Of a stretch of 64,000 nt of DNA, positions 1 to 9,974 are shown piece after piece. The notes under the pieces are model-generated. The model was not told where the DNA came from. It did no database searches and saw only the letters and a list, made by a program, of their open reading frames with translations. The position numbers and the translations under genes were made by a program. The DNA is from Petaurus breviceps papuanus (taxonomy: Eukaryota; Chordata; Mammalia; Diprotodontia; Petauridae): positions 71,230,989-71,294,988 of the forward strand of contig JAMXIF010001253.1 in assembly GCA_028583685.1 (NCBI GenBank), in the 5' to 3' direction. The first letter of the stretch is position 1; every line of letters begins with the position of its first letter.

Positions 1-56
1 GCAGTCAAATATATTCATACAACTCTGCTACTGCTACTTCTTTAAACATGCTCTGG

Positions 57-80
57 TTTGTTTGTTTGTTTGTTTTTCCA
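57..80 (+). repeat. (GTTT)n tract in the exon A acceptor
   Basis: About four GTTT units form much of the T-rich tract just upstream of the AG at 84-85. The tract is therefore a short microsatellite serving as part of a splice acceptor. Confidence 0.75.
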
Positions 81-85
81 TTTAG

Positions 86-150
86 GAATGGCAAAATTCG
101 ATTCAGAAGAATGCAGGACTTGCATTTATTGAGCTCATCAATGAAGGAAG
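86..150 (+). CDS. NBEA: NBEA internal exon A (start of DUF1088 region)
   Basis: This is a 65-nt internal exon, preceded by a T-rich acceptor ending TTTAG and followed by a GTAATT donor. Read from its first base it gives EWQNSIQKNAGLAFIELINE-G plus two bases of an Arg codon, which the next exon completes. The peptide matches neurobeachin as I remember it, in the stretch before the PH-BEACH module. Neurobeachin is a roughly 2,900-residue BEACH scaffold and protein kinase A anchor that works in neuronal post-Golgi and synaptic membrane traffic. The paralogue LRBA is the main alternative and is less likely because of the downstream exons. The donor has T at +5 and is weaker than the GTAAGT donors of the next two exons. 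Phase is 0 in, 2 out. Confidence 0.9.
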
Positions 151-1249
151 GTAATTATTCATGTTTTTAGACAAGTAATCATTTTACATTCTAGTCTACT
201 GAGTGACTATATCCTTTAACCATCTTCTCCAAAAAGACTTGAAAAATCCTTTTTAAATTAAATGAGAGTTACTGTACAGGCATCTGGCTGGGGTATATTT
301 ATTTTATTAAAATATAAAGTGTTAGGCTTGTTTATTTACCCTAAAAACCTTTCACAAAGCAAAAGGGCCAGAATGTTTTGTGAGGTTTATTTGAGATTTG
401 AGCCACTATCTCACTGAGTAGCAAGTTTTTTTACATAGAGGATCAAGAGAATCCAATCTGTAAACCCATCTGCCACTCCATCTGTTTGGGGAGCATTGTG
501 TTTACTGCATACTTCTTCATTTTTTTGTCAACTCATATGAATTAATTTTACCTGAACATTTCAGATTTTTATATGCCTAAAACATGCAAAGTGCTGAATT
601 CTCCTAACATAAAGTTGATCATCAGAAATGAAATATTTATTCTACACTTGTATTCATATCCTATCTTTTAGTTATCATTTTGTTTGCCCTTATTTTCCAT
701 TGCTTTATTTACAGTCAACTAGTAATGGGCTTTCTTTCGCTTAGTTGGCATTGGACACATCAAGACAGATGTACCTATCTCCTTAATGACATGTGTGGCT
801 TCTAAGCCAGGGACTTAAATTCTTCAAAATCCACTTTAAAAAAATTAAAACTTTAAAATACATCTGGTCACTATTGCCATTTTTCTCCCAAGATTACTTA
901 TATTATTGAAACTAGACTATTTAGCTAAAAATTATTTCCAATTGTCCTCTTATTTATTGTATTCAATGAACTTTTAAAAATCTTTATGGTATAGACTAGG
1001 TTAAACAAGAACTTTTGTTTAATGTATTGGGGTGAAAAAGGCTTGAAAAAGATGAGCTATTTTTATACACTAATAATGTTTGTGGTTTATATGGGATTGC
1101 TACTAACAATCTCAAAAATTATTTTCAGTAGGCAAATGATATAAATTATAAAACACATTCATAGATGTAGAACTGAAATCAAAGTTATGCAGAAGACATT
1201 TTAGTTTTGAGCTAAGAATTCGAGTCCCTTAACTCACAGGTCTATATTA

Positions 1250-1385
1250 ATTCATTTGAATTGTATAAGTAGGATACATTGCCCTTTGGGCTTTAGTTTT
1301 TCATCCATTAAACAGGGAAGTAATACTAGATGATCTCTAAGATTCCCTCTAGTTCATAATCCTATGGTGCTTCTATTCATCACTA
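1250..1385 (+). repeat. MIR/THER-class SINE 3' fragment
   Basis: The sequence resembles the SINE 3' part: a pyrimidine/AAA 'cattaaacagggaagtaa' segment followed by CTAGATGATCTCTAAGATTC and CCTCTAGTTC. This is the CR1/L3-like tail seen in therian SINEs. It is strongly diverged. Confidence 0.5.
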
Positions 1386-2034
1386 ATGTTCTATATGATT
1401 ATAGAAATGAGCAGCTAGAGCTTACACTGGATAGAATTTCATAGGCTTTTAAAACTGGTCCTATTTCTTTGAAACTAGTACATTTCTTGATACCTACTGC
1501 TAAAAAGAACAGATGGGAATATATTTAAATAATGAGATGGTATTATTTTTTGAAAGTGGGAATGGTGCACATGAGAAGGGGAAGTATAGGATTGTGCGTG
1601 TGTGATTTGAATTGTTTCCTTGCAAATTACCAAAACATCCAGGGCTCACATCATAATAAATCTTGTGATAGCTGGGATGCATAATCATTGTGATCCTCTC
1701 CAGCAAGCATACCTATAAAAAACGAGATTAATGAAAAATGGGGAAAAGCCCTGAAAAACAAACATTAAGCTCAATCTGCTAGATATGGATTTTCTTAAAA
1801 GCCCTGCAATATAAAATCTCCTTTAACTTTCTGTGGTGGTCCAAGGTAGGAGAGAATGAAAAATTGAAAATCCTCTGAAATTTTGGGGAAATACAATTTT
1901 ATTCAGTAGGTTTCAGCCTCCGCTTTTTTTTTTAACCAGAAGTGCTAACAAGTAACAGAAATTATAATCTTGTGTTTGATTTTCAATCTCCTTCCTGACC
2001 TTGGATTAAAGTGACAATAAGATGTATTAAGGTT

Positions 2035-2255
2035 TTGAAAGTATTTTTACATATATTATCATATTCAATCTTCACATTTACCTTTTGAAGTAGTTACTTT
2101 GGGTAACATTTTCCCTGTTTTACAGAAGAGGAAACTGAGGCCTAGGGAGATTAAATGTTCATAGTAACACAGCTAGTGTTTGAAGTGGGACCTAAAACCA
2201 CTTCTCTTCGAACTCTAGACTTGGCACTCTTCCCATCCCTTGCTGCCTCAAACCC
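2035..2255 (-). repeat. MIR SINE, antisense
   Basis: It contains the antisense MIR core: a lowered AT-rich 3' part, CCTGTTTTACAGAAGAGGAA, ACTGAGGCCTAGGGAGATTA, ACACAGCTAGTGTTTGAAGT and a final ACTCTAGACTTGGCAC. Divergence is typical of an old copy. Confidence 0.7.
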
Positions 2256-2800
2256 TCTACTAAATATAGAAGTAACTTCTATAGCATCTCTGTTAGAGTC
2301 TCATCTTCCTTTCATACTCCCGATAACAAGAAAATCACTATCATGAAGCAACTATTTAATTTTTAATCCTAGTTATTTCTTTTTCTCTCTAAAGAGAAGA
2401 AAATGTCCATCTTGTGATCTTCTGGTTTTTGAAGTAACATGGAAATCTATTCTCCTCTAATTGAGATTGCTTCAACTATATGCAGGCATTTACAATGTCT
2501 TCCACCTAGTTCTTCCTTCAAGTTGAACTTGCCCAGATTCTTGAACTTCTTCTTCTAAGGTTATAATTTATAGACTCTTCAACTTCCTCTTATTTTCTGC
2601 TCGAATTCTAATTTTCAGTCCTTCCTAAAGTGAATCGATTACTTTTTATATAACAGTAGAAAAGGAGTAGTTCCTTTTCTTTTATCTGTTAATTCAGGAG
2701 CCAAAGATTAGAATAGCTTTTTTAGCAATTGTATCATACTTTTTTCCATACTAGCTTGATAGTTAACTGTAGTCCTAAAAATTTTGTAAGAATTTCTACT

Positions 2801-2968
2801 GGGGGGGCGGATAGGTGGTGCAGTGAGTAAAGCACTGGCCCTGGAGTCAGGATGACCCGAGTTTGGTTTCGGCCTCAGACACTTAACACACACACACAAA
2901 AACAACTAGCCGTGTAACCTTGGGCAAATTACTTAACCCCAATTGCCCTCCAAAAGGCAAAAAAATAA
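2801..2968 (+). repeat. Marsupial tRNA-headed SINE with A-rich tail
   Basis: The head reads GGGGCGGATAGGTGGTGCAG, followed by CCCTGGAGTCAGGATGACC, GACACTTAACACACACACAC, TAGCCGTGTAACCTTGGGC and a CAAAAGGCAAAAAAATAAAA tail. Flanks AAGAATTTCT (2788-2797) and AAGAATTTTT (2969-2978) look like target-site duplications, consistent with L1-mediated insertion. Confidence 0.85.
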
Positions 2969-3754
2969 AAGAATTTTTCCAAAGCCTCCTTTCCTCCATG
3001 CTGTATGTATATACTTTTATTAACCCCTAAACTGGTAAGGCAGAATTCTTGACTTTTACTTTTATAAACTTTATGGAAATATTTTAAAATTTCCATAAAA
3101 ATTTATTTTGCTAGTAAGATAGTTAAAATATAAGGCAGGGCATTTGCTTTGGTAAGCTAATTGAGAATTTGTTATTACTTTAGATATCTGGCAAGGGTAT
3201 GGAGAATTGTTGTATAGAAAAACTTATCTATGAACCATACATACCCTGACTACTACTTTGAAAGCTTTAAGGTTTCTACTTCAGATTTTTATTTGGAAGT
3301 TGATTGTTTTTAAAAAAAAATTTTTTAATCTGATTCTCTAATAAATATCCCAAAGCGTTCCCATAGGGACTAGGAAAGAGTGGTAAGAAAATTTTTTTAA
3401 ACCAGAGTTGAAATTGAAGCAATTTTAAAAACAGTAATGTATTTCTCACTCATCTACTTGATTAGTTTAGCACTGGGTAACAAATGTCTTTACCATTCCA
3501 CCCTTTACTACTCCATCGCAACCCAACCAAAAAGGAAACTGAAATAGAAACATGGAGGTTTCTCTTCTTTTTAAATGTGTATTGAAGAAACTTTGGGGAA
3601 ATTTTTTCCTTAGCCCAGATAGTTCTTGTTTAACCTTGTGGTCTAAAGTATCATGCGAGAAGTACTGAGTAACCTTTTATTCTCAGTCTATACAGGACAA
3701 TGTAAGCCCTGGTAGAGACTTTTGACTTTAATCCTTGAAAGGAATTACCTTTAT

Positions 3755-3915
3755 AGGTCTCCCTAAATTGATACAGATAAGCAATTTAGAGCCTTAAAGA
3801 AATGCTTGGGGAACTAAGATGCTTTGTGACTTGCCAGTGGTCACATAACTAATAAGTGTCAGAAGTAGGCCCTTACCCCAAGTCTGTCTTTCCCTTTAGC
3901 CACTCTACGACACTG
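3755..3915 (-). repeat. MIR SINE, antisense, diverged
   Basis: The motifs GACTTGCCAGTGGTCACATA, ACTAATAAGTGTCAGAAGTA and a terminal AGCCACTCTACGACACTG fit an antisense MIR. Confidence 0.6.
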
Positions 3916-4339
3916 TTTCTCATCTGGGAGGTATTTACTAAGATGGAAAGGTTAAGTTTTAACCAGATTATTGTGTGTTTCTCATCTAAGGATCAGCCTA
4001 GAGAAGTTCAGAGAGCTGTAACATTATAATATTGGAATGTAGTGAATATATTTTTGACCATGGCAACATATGAAACAGAAGCATTGAAATCAGTTTCTGT
4101 GGTTAGAGCACCAAAACCCTTTAAACTGTGAGTCTTTTAGATTTTAAAATTAATAATGATTTTATATGCCTAAATTATCTGAAAACAAAGACCAACTCAG
4201 TTTATATCCACAAGGACTTTTTATAAATAGTTATTCCCAGTAGAGCAAATAAGGACCATGAGAAGATAAGAATCTATTACATTCATTCTCCTTCACTGAC
4301 TAGCCAACATTAATTCATGGTGCCAGCTTAGTTATTTAT

Positions 4340-4460
4340 TATGATTTTCTTTCTCCCAAACTAGATGCTCCTTAAGGGAAAGAACCATGTCTTCTGCTCT
4401 TTTCTATATCTTTACACTGCCTGATGCAAAATTGATGTTCACTAAATGTTAACAGCTTCA
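4340..4460 (+). repeat. L2 LINE 3' tail
   Basis: AGATGCTCCTTAAGGGAAAG, CCATGTCTTC and TTCACTAAATGTTAAC match the L2 3' tail ('gagctccttgagggcaggga ... caataaatg'). Confidence 0.55.
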
Positions 4461-4469
4461 CTTTCATCG

Positions 4470-4650
4470 TCTCAAAGAATTTAATAGTTAGAAAGGATAT
4501 TTACAGAGTTCCTGTTCTAACCCTCTTTTTTCTCAAATAAAGTGATATGACCCAGAGGGTATAAGTAATTTGGTTGAGGTCATTCAGTCAGGTAGTATCA
4601 GAACTGGTCTTATTAGTGGTTCAGTTTTCCTTCTTTTTTTAATCTCTTAA
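4470..4650 (-). repeat. MIR-like SINE, antisense, diverged
   Basis: AGTAATTTGGTTGAGGTCAT, TCAGTCAGGTAGTATCAGAA and CTGGTCTTATTAGTGGTTCA follow the antisense MIR order. The match is weak. Confidence 0.4.
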
Positions 4651-5299
4651 CTATCATAAAACTGACTTGTGAATGCCTGTCCCATAATATGATATCTGAG
4701 AATTTTTCTGTGTGAATAGCATGAAAGTCTCTCTAGTGTGCCTAAAAGTATATCTCCTTTCACTTGATATTTTCAAAGATTTAAATGGAATATAAACTAA
4801 AATACATTCTCTCTACTGTTAGTATTTCACTCTTTAATGCTTTAGTGGAGATGAAGATAAGAATCTAAGTGAAAATTGTTATAAATATTTATCCTATTTA
4901 ACATCTAAATTTAGGAATATAATTCATCAATCATTGCTAGAGAGTATAATTGTGCAGTTGTCAACAATTAACAGGACAAAAACAGTTGATGAATGTGCAG
5001 TTGAATTGAAATACTCCCTAGGACAGACTGAAATTATAAACTGGATCATTTAAAAGAATCTAACAAAGGATCTTTGTAATTAAAACAAAGCAAGGTTAAT
5101 GAGATGTAAAATTGAGTATAATCTCTATGTAAGAATGATCTCATTTAAAATTATTAAAATATGAATTGAAGAATTAGAAGTTTAAAAAGACTTAAATTAT
5201 AGAATTCAGGTATCCTGCTTAACAAATAAAAAAATTAAGTTAAATATCTAAAATAAGACCTCATGACTCTTACTAGGAGAAGGGAGAATGGAGATAGAA

Positions 5300-5365
5300 G
5301 TGTGTACTATAGTGTATGTGTATGTATGTATGTGTGTATACACACATATATAACATATATATGTT
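5300..5365. repeat. TG/TA dinucleotide tract with CA mirror
   Basis: An alternating GTGTATGTATGTATGTGTGT segment runs into TACACACATATATAACATAT. The TG and CA halves are self-complementary. Confidence 0.85.
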
Positions 5366-5813
5366 TAATTTTTTAAAATTCAGATTTTATAAATCTTGTT
5401 CAATACCAACAGACAAAAACTTGGTCCCATGTATATTTTATTTAAGTATTTCTGGTTTTAATTTGTAGCTGAATTGCTGAAAACTATTGTAAAGCACATA
5501 AACAAAAACCTTTACCACCTCTACTGCCCACCTTCTTCTTTTTGAGATAGTCTAATCTCTGAATCTAACTTATCTGTTTCATGCTATTCTTAATTCATTT
5601 CATACCAGGGAATACTATGAGTTTAATATAGGGATAAAAAAATATAAAATCAACAAATGTATGCTTTTTAAAAAATCACTTAGAGATTGAATTGTAAATC
5701 TATTTTATTTATGCCATTTAAAGAGATATGAGATGTGCTATAAATATGTGCATATATGTTTTTATGTTGCATAGATTCGGTCTAAAATGTACACATATAT
5801 ATTCTTTAAATTG

Positions 5814-5880
5814 AATATATATATATATATATAGTATCACAAAAGCCTTGTTGAAGTTTTGAACTTGAATAACTTTCAGA

Positions 5881-5911
<31 letters not shown>
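5814..5911. repeat. Two (AT)n tracts
   Basis: (AT)n at 5814-5833 and ATACATATATACATATATAT at 5881-5911 are separated by about 45 bp of ordinary sequence. Confidence 0.9.
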
Positions 5912-6344
5912 GTTTATTGCTATATTTTTTAAAATAAGAGATATATGAGCAAAAAAGGTGAGTCATTTACATGGCAGAAGGGATAACTGCACAATGTCAA
6001 GGGACTAGAGGAAGATTCCTAGCATATTGGAGAAATCACCCATGATTGATTTTGGGAAAGAAATGAATAAGAAAAAGATTATGAGAGGGAATGTAGATTT
6101 TTTAAAATTTGAATAGTTGGAAAAAGTAATCATATCCATGTGATCATAGATGCATCAGAATATTTAATTTTTAAATATACTCATAGAAATTAAGATATAT
6201 AAAGTTATTCTTTCACAAATAAAGCCAGTAAATAAATTACATTTCCTAATAAGAAAAACTTGAAATAGACATTTCAAAATTATTTAGGGTTGATGAATTT
6301 TAGGTGAATCTAGGGCATATCTTAATCTAGCTCTCTTAATTTAC

Positions 6345-6745
6345 CTAAATAATAATAGCTTACATTTATACAGCATTTTAAGGTTCATGAAATATTTTCT
6401 TTACAATACTGTGATCAAAATAACATACATATTCTTAGCCTCAGAAAGATAAAGTAATTTGTTAGAAGTCATACAGATGTTAAATATCAAAACTGAGATT
6501 TGTTGGGGCAGCTAGGTGGCACAGTGAGTAGAGCGCTGGCCCTGGAGTCAGGAGGACCTGAGTTCAGATCCGGCCTTAGACACTTAACACACACACACAA
6601 AAACTAGCCGTATGACCTTGGGCAAGTTACTTAACCACAGTTGCCCTCCAAAAAGCAAAAACAAACAAACAAAAACCTGAGATTTGTTTCTACATGTTCT
6701 GATTTCTATTCCACTATTTTTTTTCTCCTAACCCATGCTGCCTTC
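6345..6745 (-). repeat. MIR SINE, antisense, split by a younger SINE
   Basis: The antisense MIR starts about 6345 (AATAATAGCTTACATTTATA, then CAGCATTTTAAGGTTCATGA). It is interrupted at 6505-6676 and resumes with TCTACATGTTCTGATTTCTA. The duplicated target is part of the MIR. Confidence 0.65.
6505..6676 (+). repeat. Marsupial tRNA-headed SINE, near full length
   Basis: It has the head GGGGCAGCTAGGTGGCACAG, then CCCTGGAGTCAGGAGGACCT, an internal (AC)n linker, TAGCCGTATGACCTTGGGCA and a CAAAAACAAACAAACAAAAA tail. The 12-bp duplication CTGAGATTTGTT is perfect at 6493-6504 and 6677-6688. Confidence 0.95.
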
Positions 6746-6906
6746 TCTTAATTCAGTCAGTCAACAGGCATTTATTAAGTACTTATTATGTGGTGGCTAC
6801 TGTGCTATAATGCTGGGGATACAAAGTAAGATAAAAAAAAATTCCTCTGCCCTACGAGAATTTAAATTTTAATGTGGGAGATAACATTTAAATAATTAGG
6901 TATTAC

Positions 6907-6985
6907 TAGCCCTGTGACCTTGGGCAAGTCACTTAACCCCAATTGCCCTGCCTTCCCCCCTCCAAAATGCAATAAATAAATAAAT
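6907..6985 (+). repeat. 5'-truncated marsupial SINE
   Basis: Only the 3' half is present: CCCTGTGACCTTGGGCAAGT, CACTTAACCCCAATTGCCCT, then (AATA)n. TAGGTAT occurs on both sides and is a likely target duplication. Confidence 0.8.
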
Positions 6986-6994
6986 AGGTATGTT

Positions 6995-7004
6995 ACACAC
7001 ACAC

Positions 7005-7058
<54 letters not shown>

Positions 7059-7067
7059 GCGCGCGCG
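6995..7067. repeat. (CA)n followed by (CG)n
   Basis: About 73 bp of uninterrupted alternating purine-pyrimidine: roughly 30 AC units with one CG interruption, ending in six CG steps. It lies just 3' of the truncated SINE tail. Confidence 0.95.
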
Positions 7068-7194
7068 ATAGAAGGCAAAAACTAGCAAGGGTACCCAGAG
7101 GAGGCTTCATGAAGAAGGTAGGATTTGATCTGAGTCAAGAATTCTGAGCTTCAATAGAGCAAAAACTGATCAGGTGTCTACTTCAGTTTGTGAT

Positions 7195-8045
7195 ACTAAT
7201 ATATTCAGTCCCTGAGAGTGGAGGACCACCATGGTTCCTAGTTAGTTGGTTATATTATCTTTTATTCTCAGAGAGGACCAAAATGACATCACTATGCTAC
7301 AGTCAAGTTACAGGGTGTCCAACTGTGGCTGATCAGACCAATAAGAGCTCAGAATGTTCTACCATAGATCAGGCACAAGTAACGAGTAGTCCACATATAC
7401 GTTTGGCATGGATTCTCTAAATCTGTGCATCCTGCATTTCCTTTGAGCGGTTTCAATTCTGCTTTGTTCCTAGAGCATAGGAACTTCCTTCTCTGATGTG
7501 GGCATGCCATCTTGAGTGGTCCTGTGCCAGTGTCTCCTGTCACACAATCAATTACAGAGTTCTTAAGAGAGACCTTGAGAGTGTCCTTGTTTCACTTCTT
7601 ACTTATAAGTAACATGTGAATGCATACCCTGTGTGAGTTCTCCAAAAAATAGTCTTTTTAGCATGTGTATGTTTTGCATTCAAATAATATGAGCAGCCCA
7701 TTGAAGTTGTGCTCTCCGAAGCAGTTTGAATGCTTGGCAGTTCAGTTTGAGAAAGGACCTCAGCATCTGGTATCTTATCCTGTCAAGTGATCTTCAGAAT
7801 CTTCCTAAGACAATTTGACTATAAGTGATTCATTTTCCTGGCATGGTGCTGATAAATTGGCCAGGTTTCATAGGCATACACCAATGAGGTCAGCACAATT
7901 GCTTTGTAGACCTTCAGTTTGATAGGCAGCCTAATACCTCTTCTTTCCCATACTTTCTTTCGGAGCCTTCCAAACACTGAGCTAGCCTGGCAATGCATGC
8001 GTCAACCTCATAATCCATGTGGCTAATTTCTGTCAGAGAAACCAA
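7195..8045 (-). repeat. LINE ORF2 C-terminal fossil, probably RTE clade
   Basis: Conceptual minus-strand reading gives a broken series including LRRAQLQWAAHII, LFFGELTQG and, lower down, KTELK-type residues (EAELKPLKGNAGCTDLE at 7349-7543). I associate the pattern 'RRAQLRWAGHVVRM ... YGELxxGKRS ... WEqxAxDRxxWR' with the C-terminus of RTE-like non-LTR retrotransposon polymerases. Several stops and frame changes show an old, inactive copy. The clade assignment is from memory; another non-LTR family is possible. Confidence 0.55.
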
Positions 8046-8567
8046 TATATAAGCATTCCTGCTTAGAGAAAGATTCTAATGGGCAGTTCCCTCTGCTATT
8101 GAAAATTCTCCCTAAGCTTATATTTTATTGGAATATCAAAAAAAGAAAAGACAAATTTCTACAAGAGAAAAAAAGGGTATAAAATTTAAGTTTAGGATTT
8201 TTGATTTGCTTAAACCTAACAATATTGATGTCATTTTTGGCCCATCATAGAACAAAATATCTTTCTGAATCCATTTATTCCTTCTTTAATTGCTCCCTCC
8301 AAAGATTCCCCTTTCAGTCCTTTCAAAGGTATGTTGAAAATTATATCTTTAATTGAATTAAACAGAGATATTTCCACTTTTCAGGTCTGATCCAAGGTAA
8401 ATTGTTACCTCTCCATTCAGTTTCAGGTAAATTAAGGGACATTACCTCTAATCTTAATTTCAAGGAAATGGGATTCCTCTCTGAAATCACTCAAGCTTTT
8501 TGTTATCAAGAACTGATTAGGTCTTTGATTCAAGTGAGACTAAGGACTTCATACTACAATACAAGAT

Positions 8568-8831
8568 GCTGTTTGTTGTTCAGTTCTTTCTCATTCCTGT
8601 CCTATTCTTTGTGACCCTATTTGGGGTTTTGTTGGTAAATATACTGGAGTGGTTTGCCATTTCCTTCTCCACTTCCTTTTATAGATGAGGAAACTCATAC
8701 AGAGAGATATTAAGTGACTTGCCAAGGGTCACACAGCTAGTAAGTGTCTCAAGCTAGATTTGAACTCAGGAAGATGAATCTTCTTGATTCCAGGCCCAGC
8801 ACCCTATCCACTGTGCCCCCTAGTTGTCCTA
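8568..8831 (-). repeat. Mar-1 CORE-SINE, antisense, full length
   Basis: TTGTTGTTCAGTTCTTTCTC, ACTGGAGTGGTTTGCCATTT, CTTCTCCACTTCCTTTTATA, GTCACACAGCTAGTAAGTGT and TATCCACTGTGCCCCCTAGT follow the reverse complement of the marsupial Mar-1 element, whose 3' end is RTE/BovB-like. Confidence 0.85.
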
Positions 8832-8912
8832 GTAGAGGTGTTACTTCTTTATACTTCATAAAATAAAAAGAGATTTTAGTGGATATGCTTCTACTTTAGG
8901 AGGCTTCTATAT

Positions 8913-9003
8913 ATGCTTTATATGTATATGCACACACATACAGTATGTATGCTCTCTCCATATATTATACACACACACCCAGTGTGTGTGTATGTGTGTG
9001 CGT
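8913..9003. repeat. CA/TA and TG dinucleotide cluster with hairpin potential
   Basis: Short CA and TA runs are followed by ACACACACACCCAGTGTGTG and TGTATGTGTGTGCGTG, so CA and TG arms face each other across a CCCAG-type centre. Confidence 0.85.
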
Positions 9004-9399
9004 GTTATGTAATTTTTATCACCACTGGTTTTGCACTCTCTTTCCTTCTCCATTTTCTTATCCTCATTCTCTCTACTCCTCCACAAATTCCTTTCCTCTG
9101 AGTATATAGACTACATCATGGACCTCAGTTCCTCCTTATAGTCCATATTGCCATAAATTAATTCCAAAAAACAGGTTACAAAAAGCGCAACAGCCACAGG
9201 ATTATTCTGGTGCCTCAGGCTACAGCAATAGATATAGAAGCAAGAAAAAACCAGAAATGGTGGGAACATTGATAACAATTGACTGGTAATTTGGTCTTTG
9301 GTAATTTTTTTTAAGAACTACTTTGTGGTGTCAACCCTTAGCCTCTTTTCAGCTGGCACCCATTGATTGTTTTTAGTTGGAACTAAGCAAAACAAGCCT

Positions 9400-9590
9400 A
9401 ATTCCTATTTGAAGAAATATCCCTCCAGATACCTGAAGACAGCTCTCATCCTCCAGAAACATTATATATTTTTTGTCCTGGATTCTCTTCTCTTTTCCCT
9501 CTATATTCTCATTGGATGATCTCCTTAATTTCCAAAGATTAAATATCTTTTCTATGCAAATCAATCCTATAACTATATAAAGAGTTCTAG
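9400..9590 (-). repeat. CR1/L3 LINE 3' fragment, antisense
   Basis: CCTCCAGATACCTGAAGACA, GCTCTCATC and AAAGATTAAATATC resemble the reverse complement of CR1/L3 3' ends ('ttcaagtatttgaagatagctatcatgtc ... aacatcccca'). Confidence 0.45.
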
Positions 9591-9599
9591 TATCTCTGA

Positions 9600-9973
9600 G
9601 CTCTAATCCTTCATCATGAACTTCCTACTGGACCTTTTGAACTGGATGTCCGCTAGGCATCTCAGCTCAGCACGTCTACAATAGAACTCATCATCATTAT
9701 ACCAAAACTCACCTCTTTTCTGAACTTCCTTATTACTATGAAGGGCACCGCCATCCTTCCAATCACCACGTTAGTCAATTTCAGTCTTTTTCATCTCCTC
9801 ACTCTCACTTACCCCTGATATCCTCTGAGTTGCCAAATCTTTTTTCTCCCTCCCCAGTATTTTTTGCATCTAGCCCCTTCTCACTGTTCACATAGCCACC
9901 ACATTAATTTAGTGTCTTTGGGGACTTTTGCAGTAGTCACTTAACTGGTTTCCTTGTCTCAAATTTCTCTCCT
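9600..9973 (+). repeat. L2 LINE ORF2 fragment, left half of a split copy
   Basis: The plus strand can be read as LLDLLNWMSARHLSS, matching the L2 polymerase C-terminal LLD...WMSHRHLKLNMSK. It continues through TTAACTGGTTTCCTTGTCTC, where the copy is broken. The next L2 block resumes at about 12515. Confidence 0.7.
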
Positions 9974-9974
9974 A

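Larger units (their letters stand above)
6750..7160 (-). repeat. L2 LINE 3' end, antisense, interrupted
   Basis: CAGTCAGTCAACAGGCATTT, ATTAAGTACTTATTATGTG and CTGGGGATACAAAGTAAGAT are the reverse complement of the L2 3' end. After a SINE fragment and a CA/CG tract, GGAGGCTTCATGAAGAAGGT and AGGATTTGATCTGAGTCAAG continue it. Confidence 0.65.

Noticed and set aside
6862-7110. Possible CRISPR-like or tandem-array structure because of dense short repeats
   Set aside because: Repeats are pure dinucleotides without spacers, and the sequence is vertebrate intron.
9170-9295. Short frame reading IILVPQATAIDIEARKNQ, considered as a cryptic exon
   Set aside because: No pyrimidine tract with AG before it and no GT donor in register after it. 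No match to NBEA.
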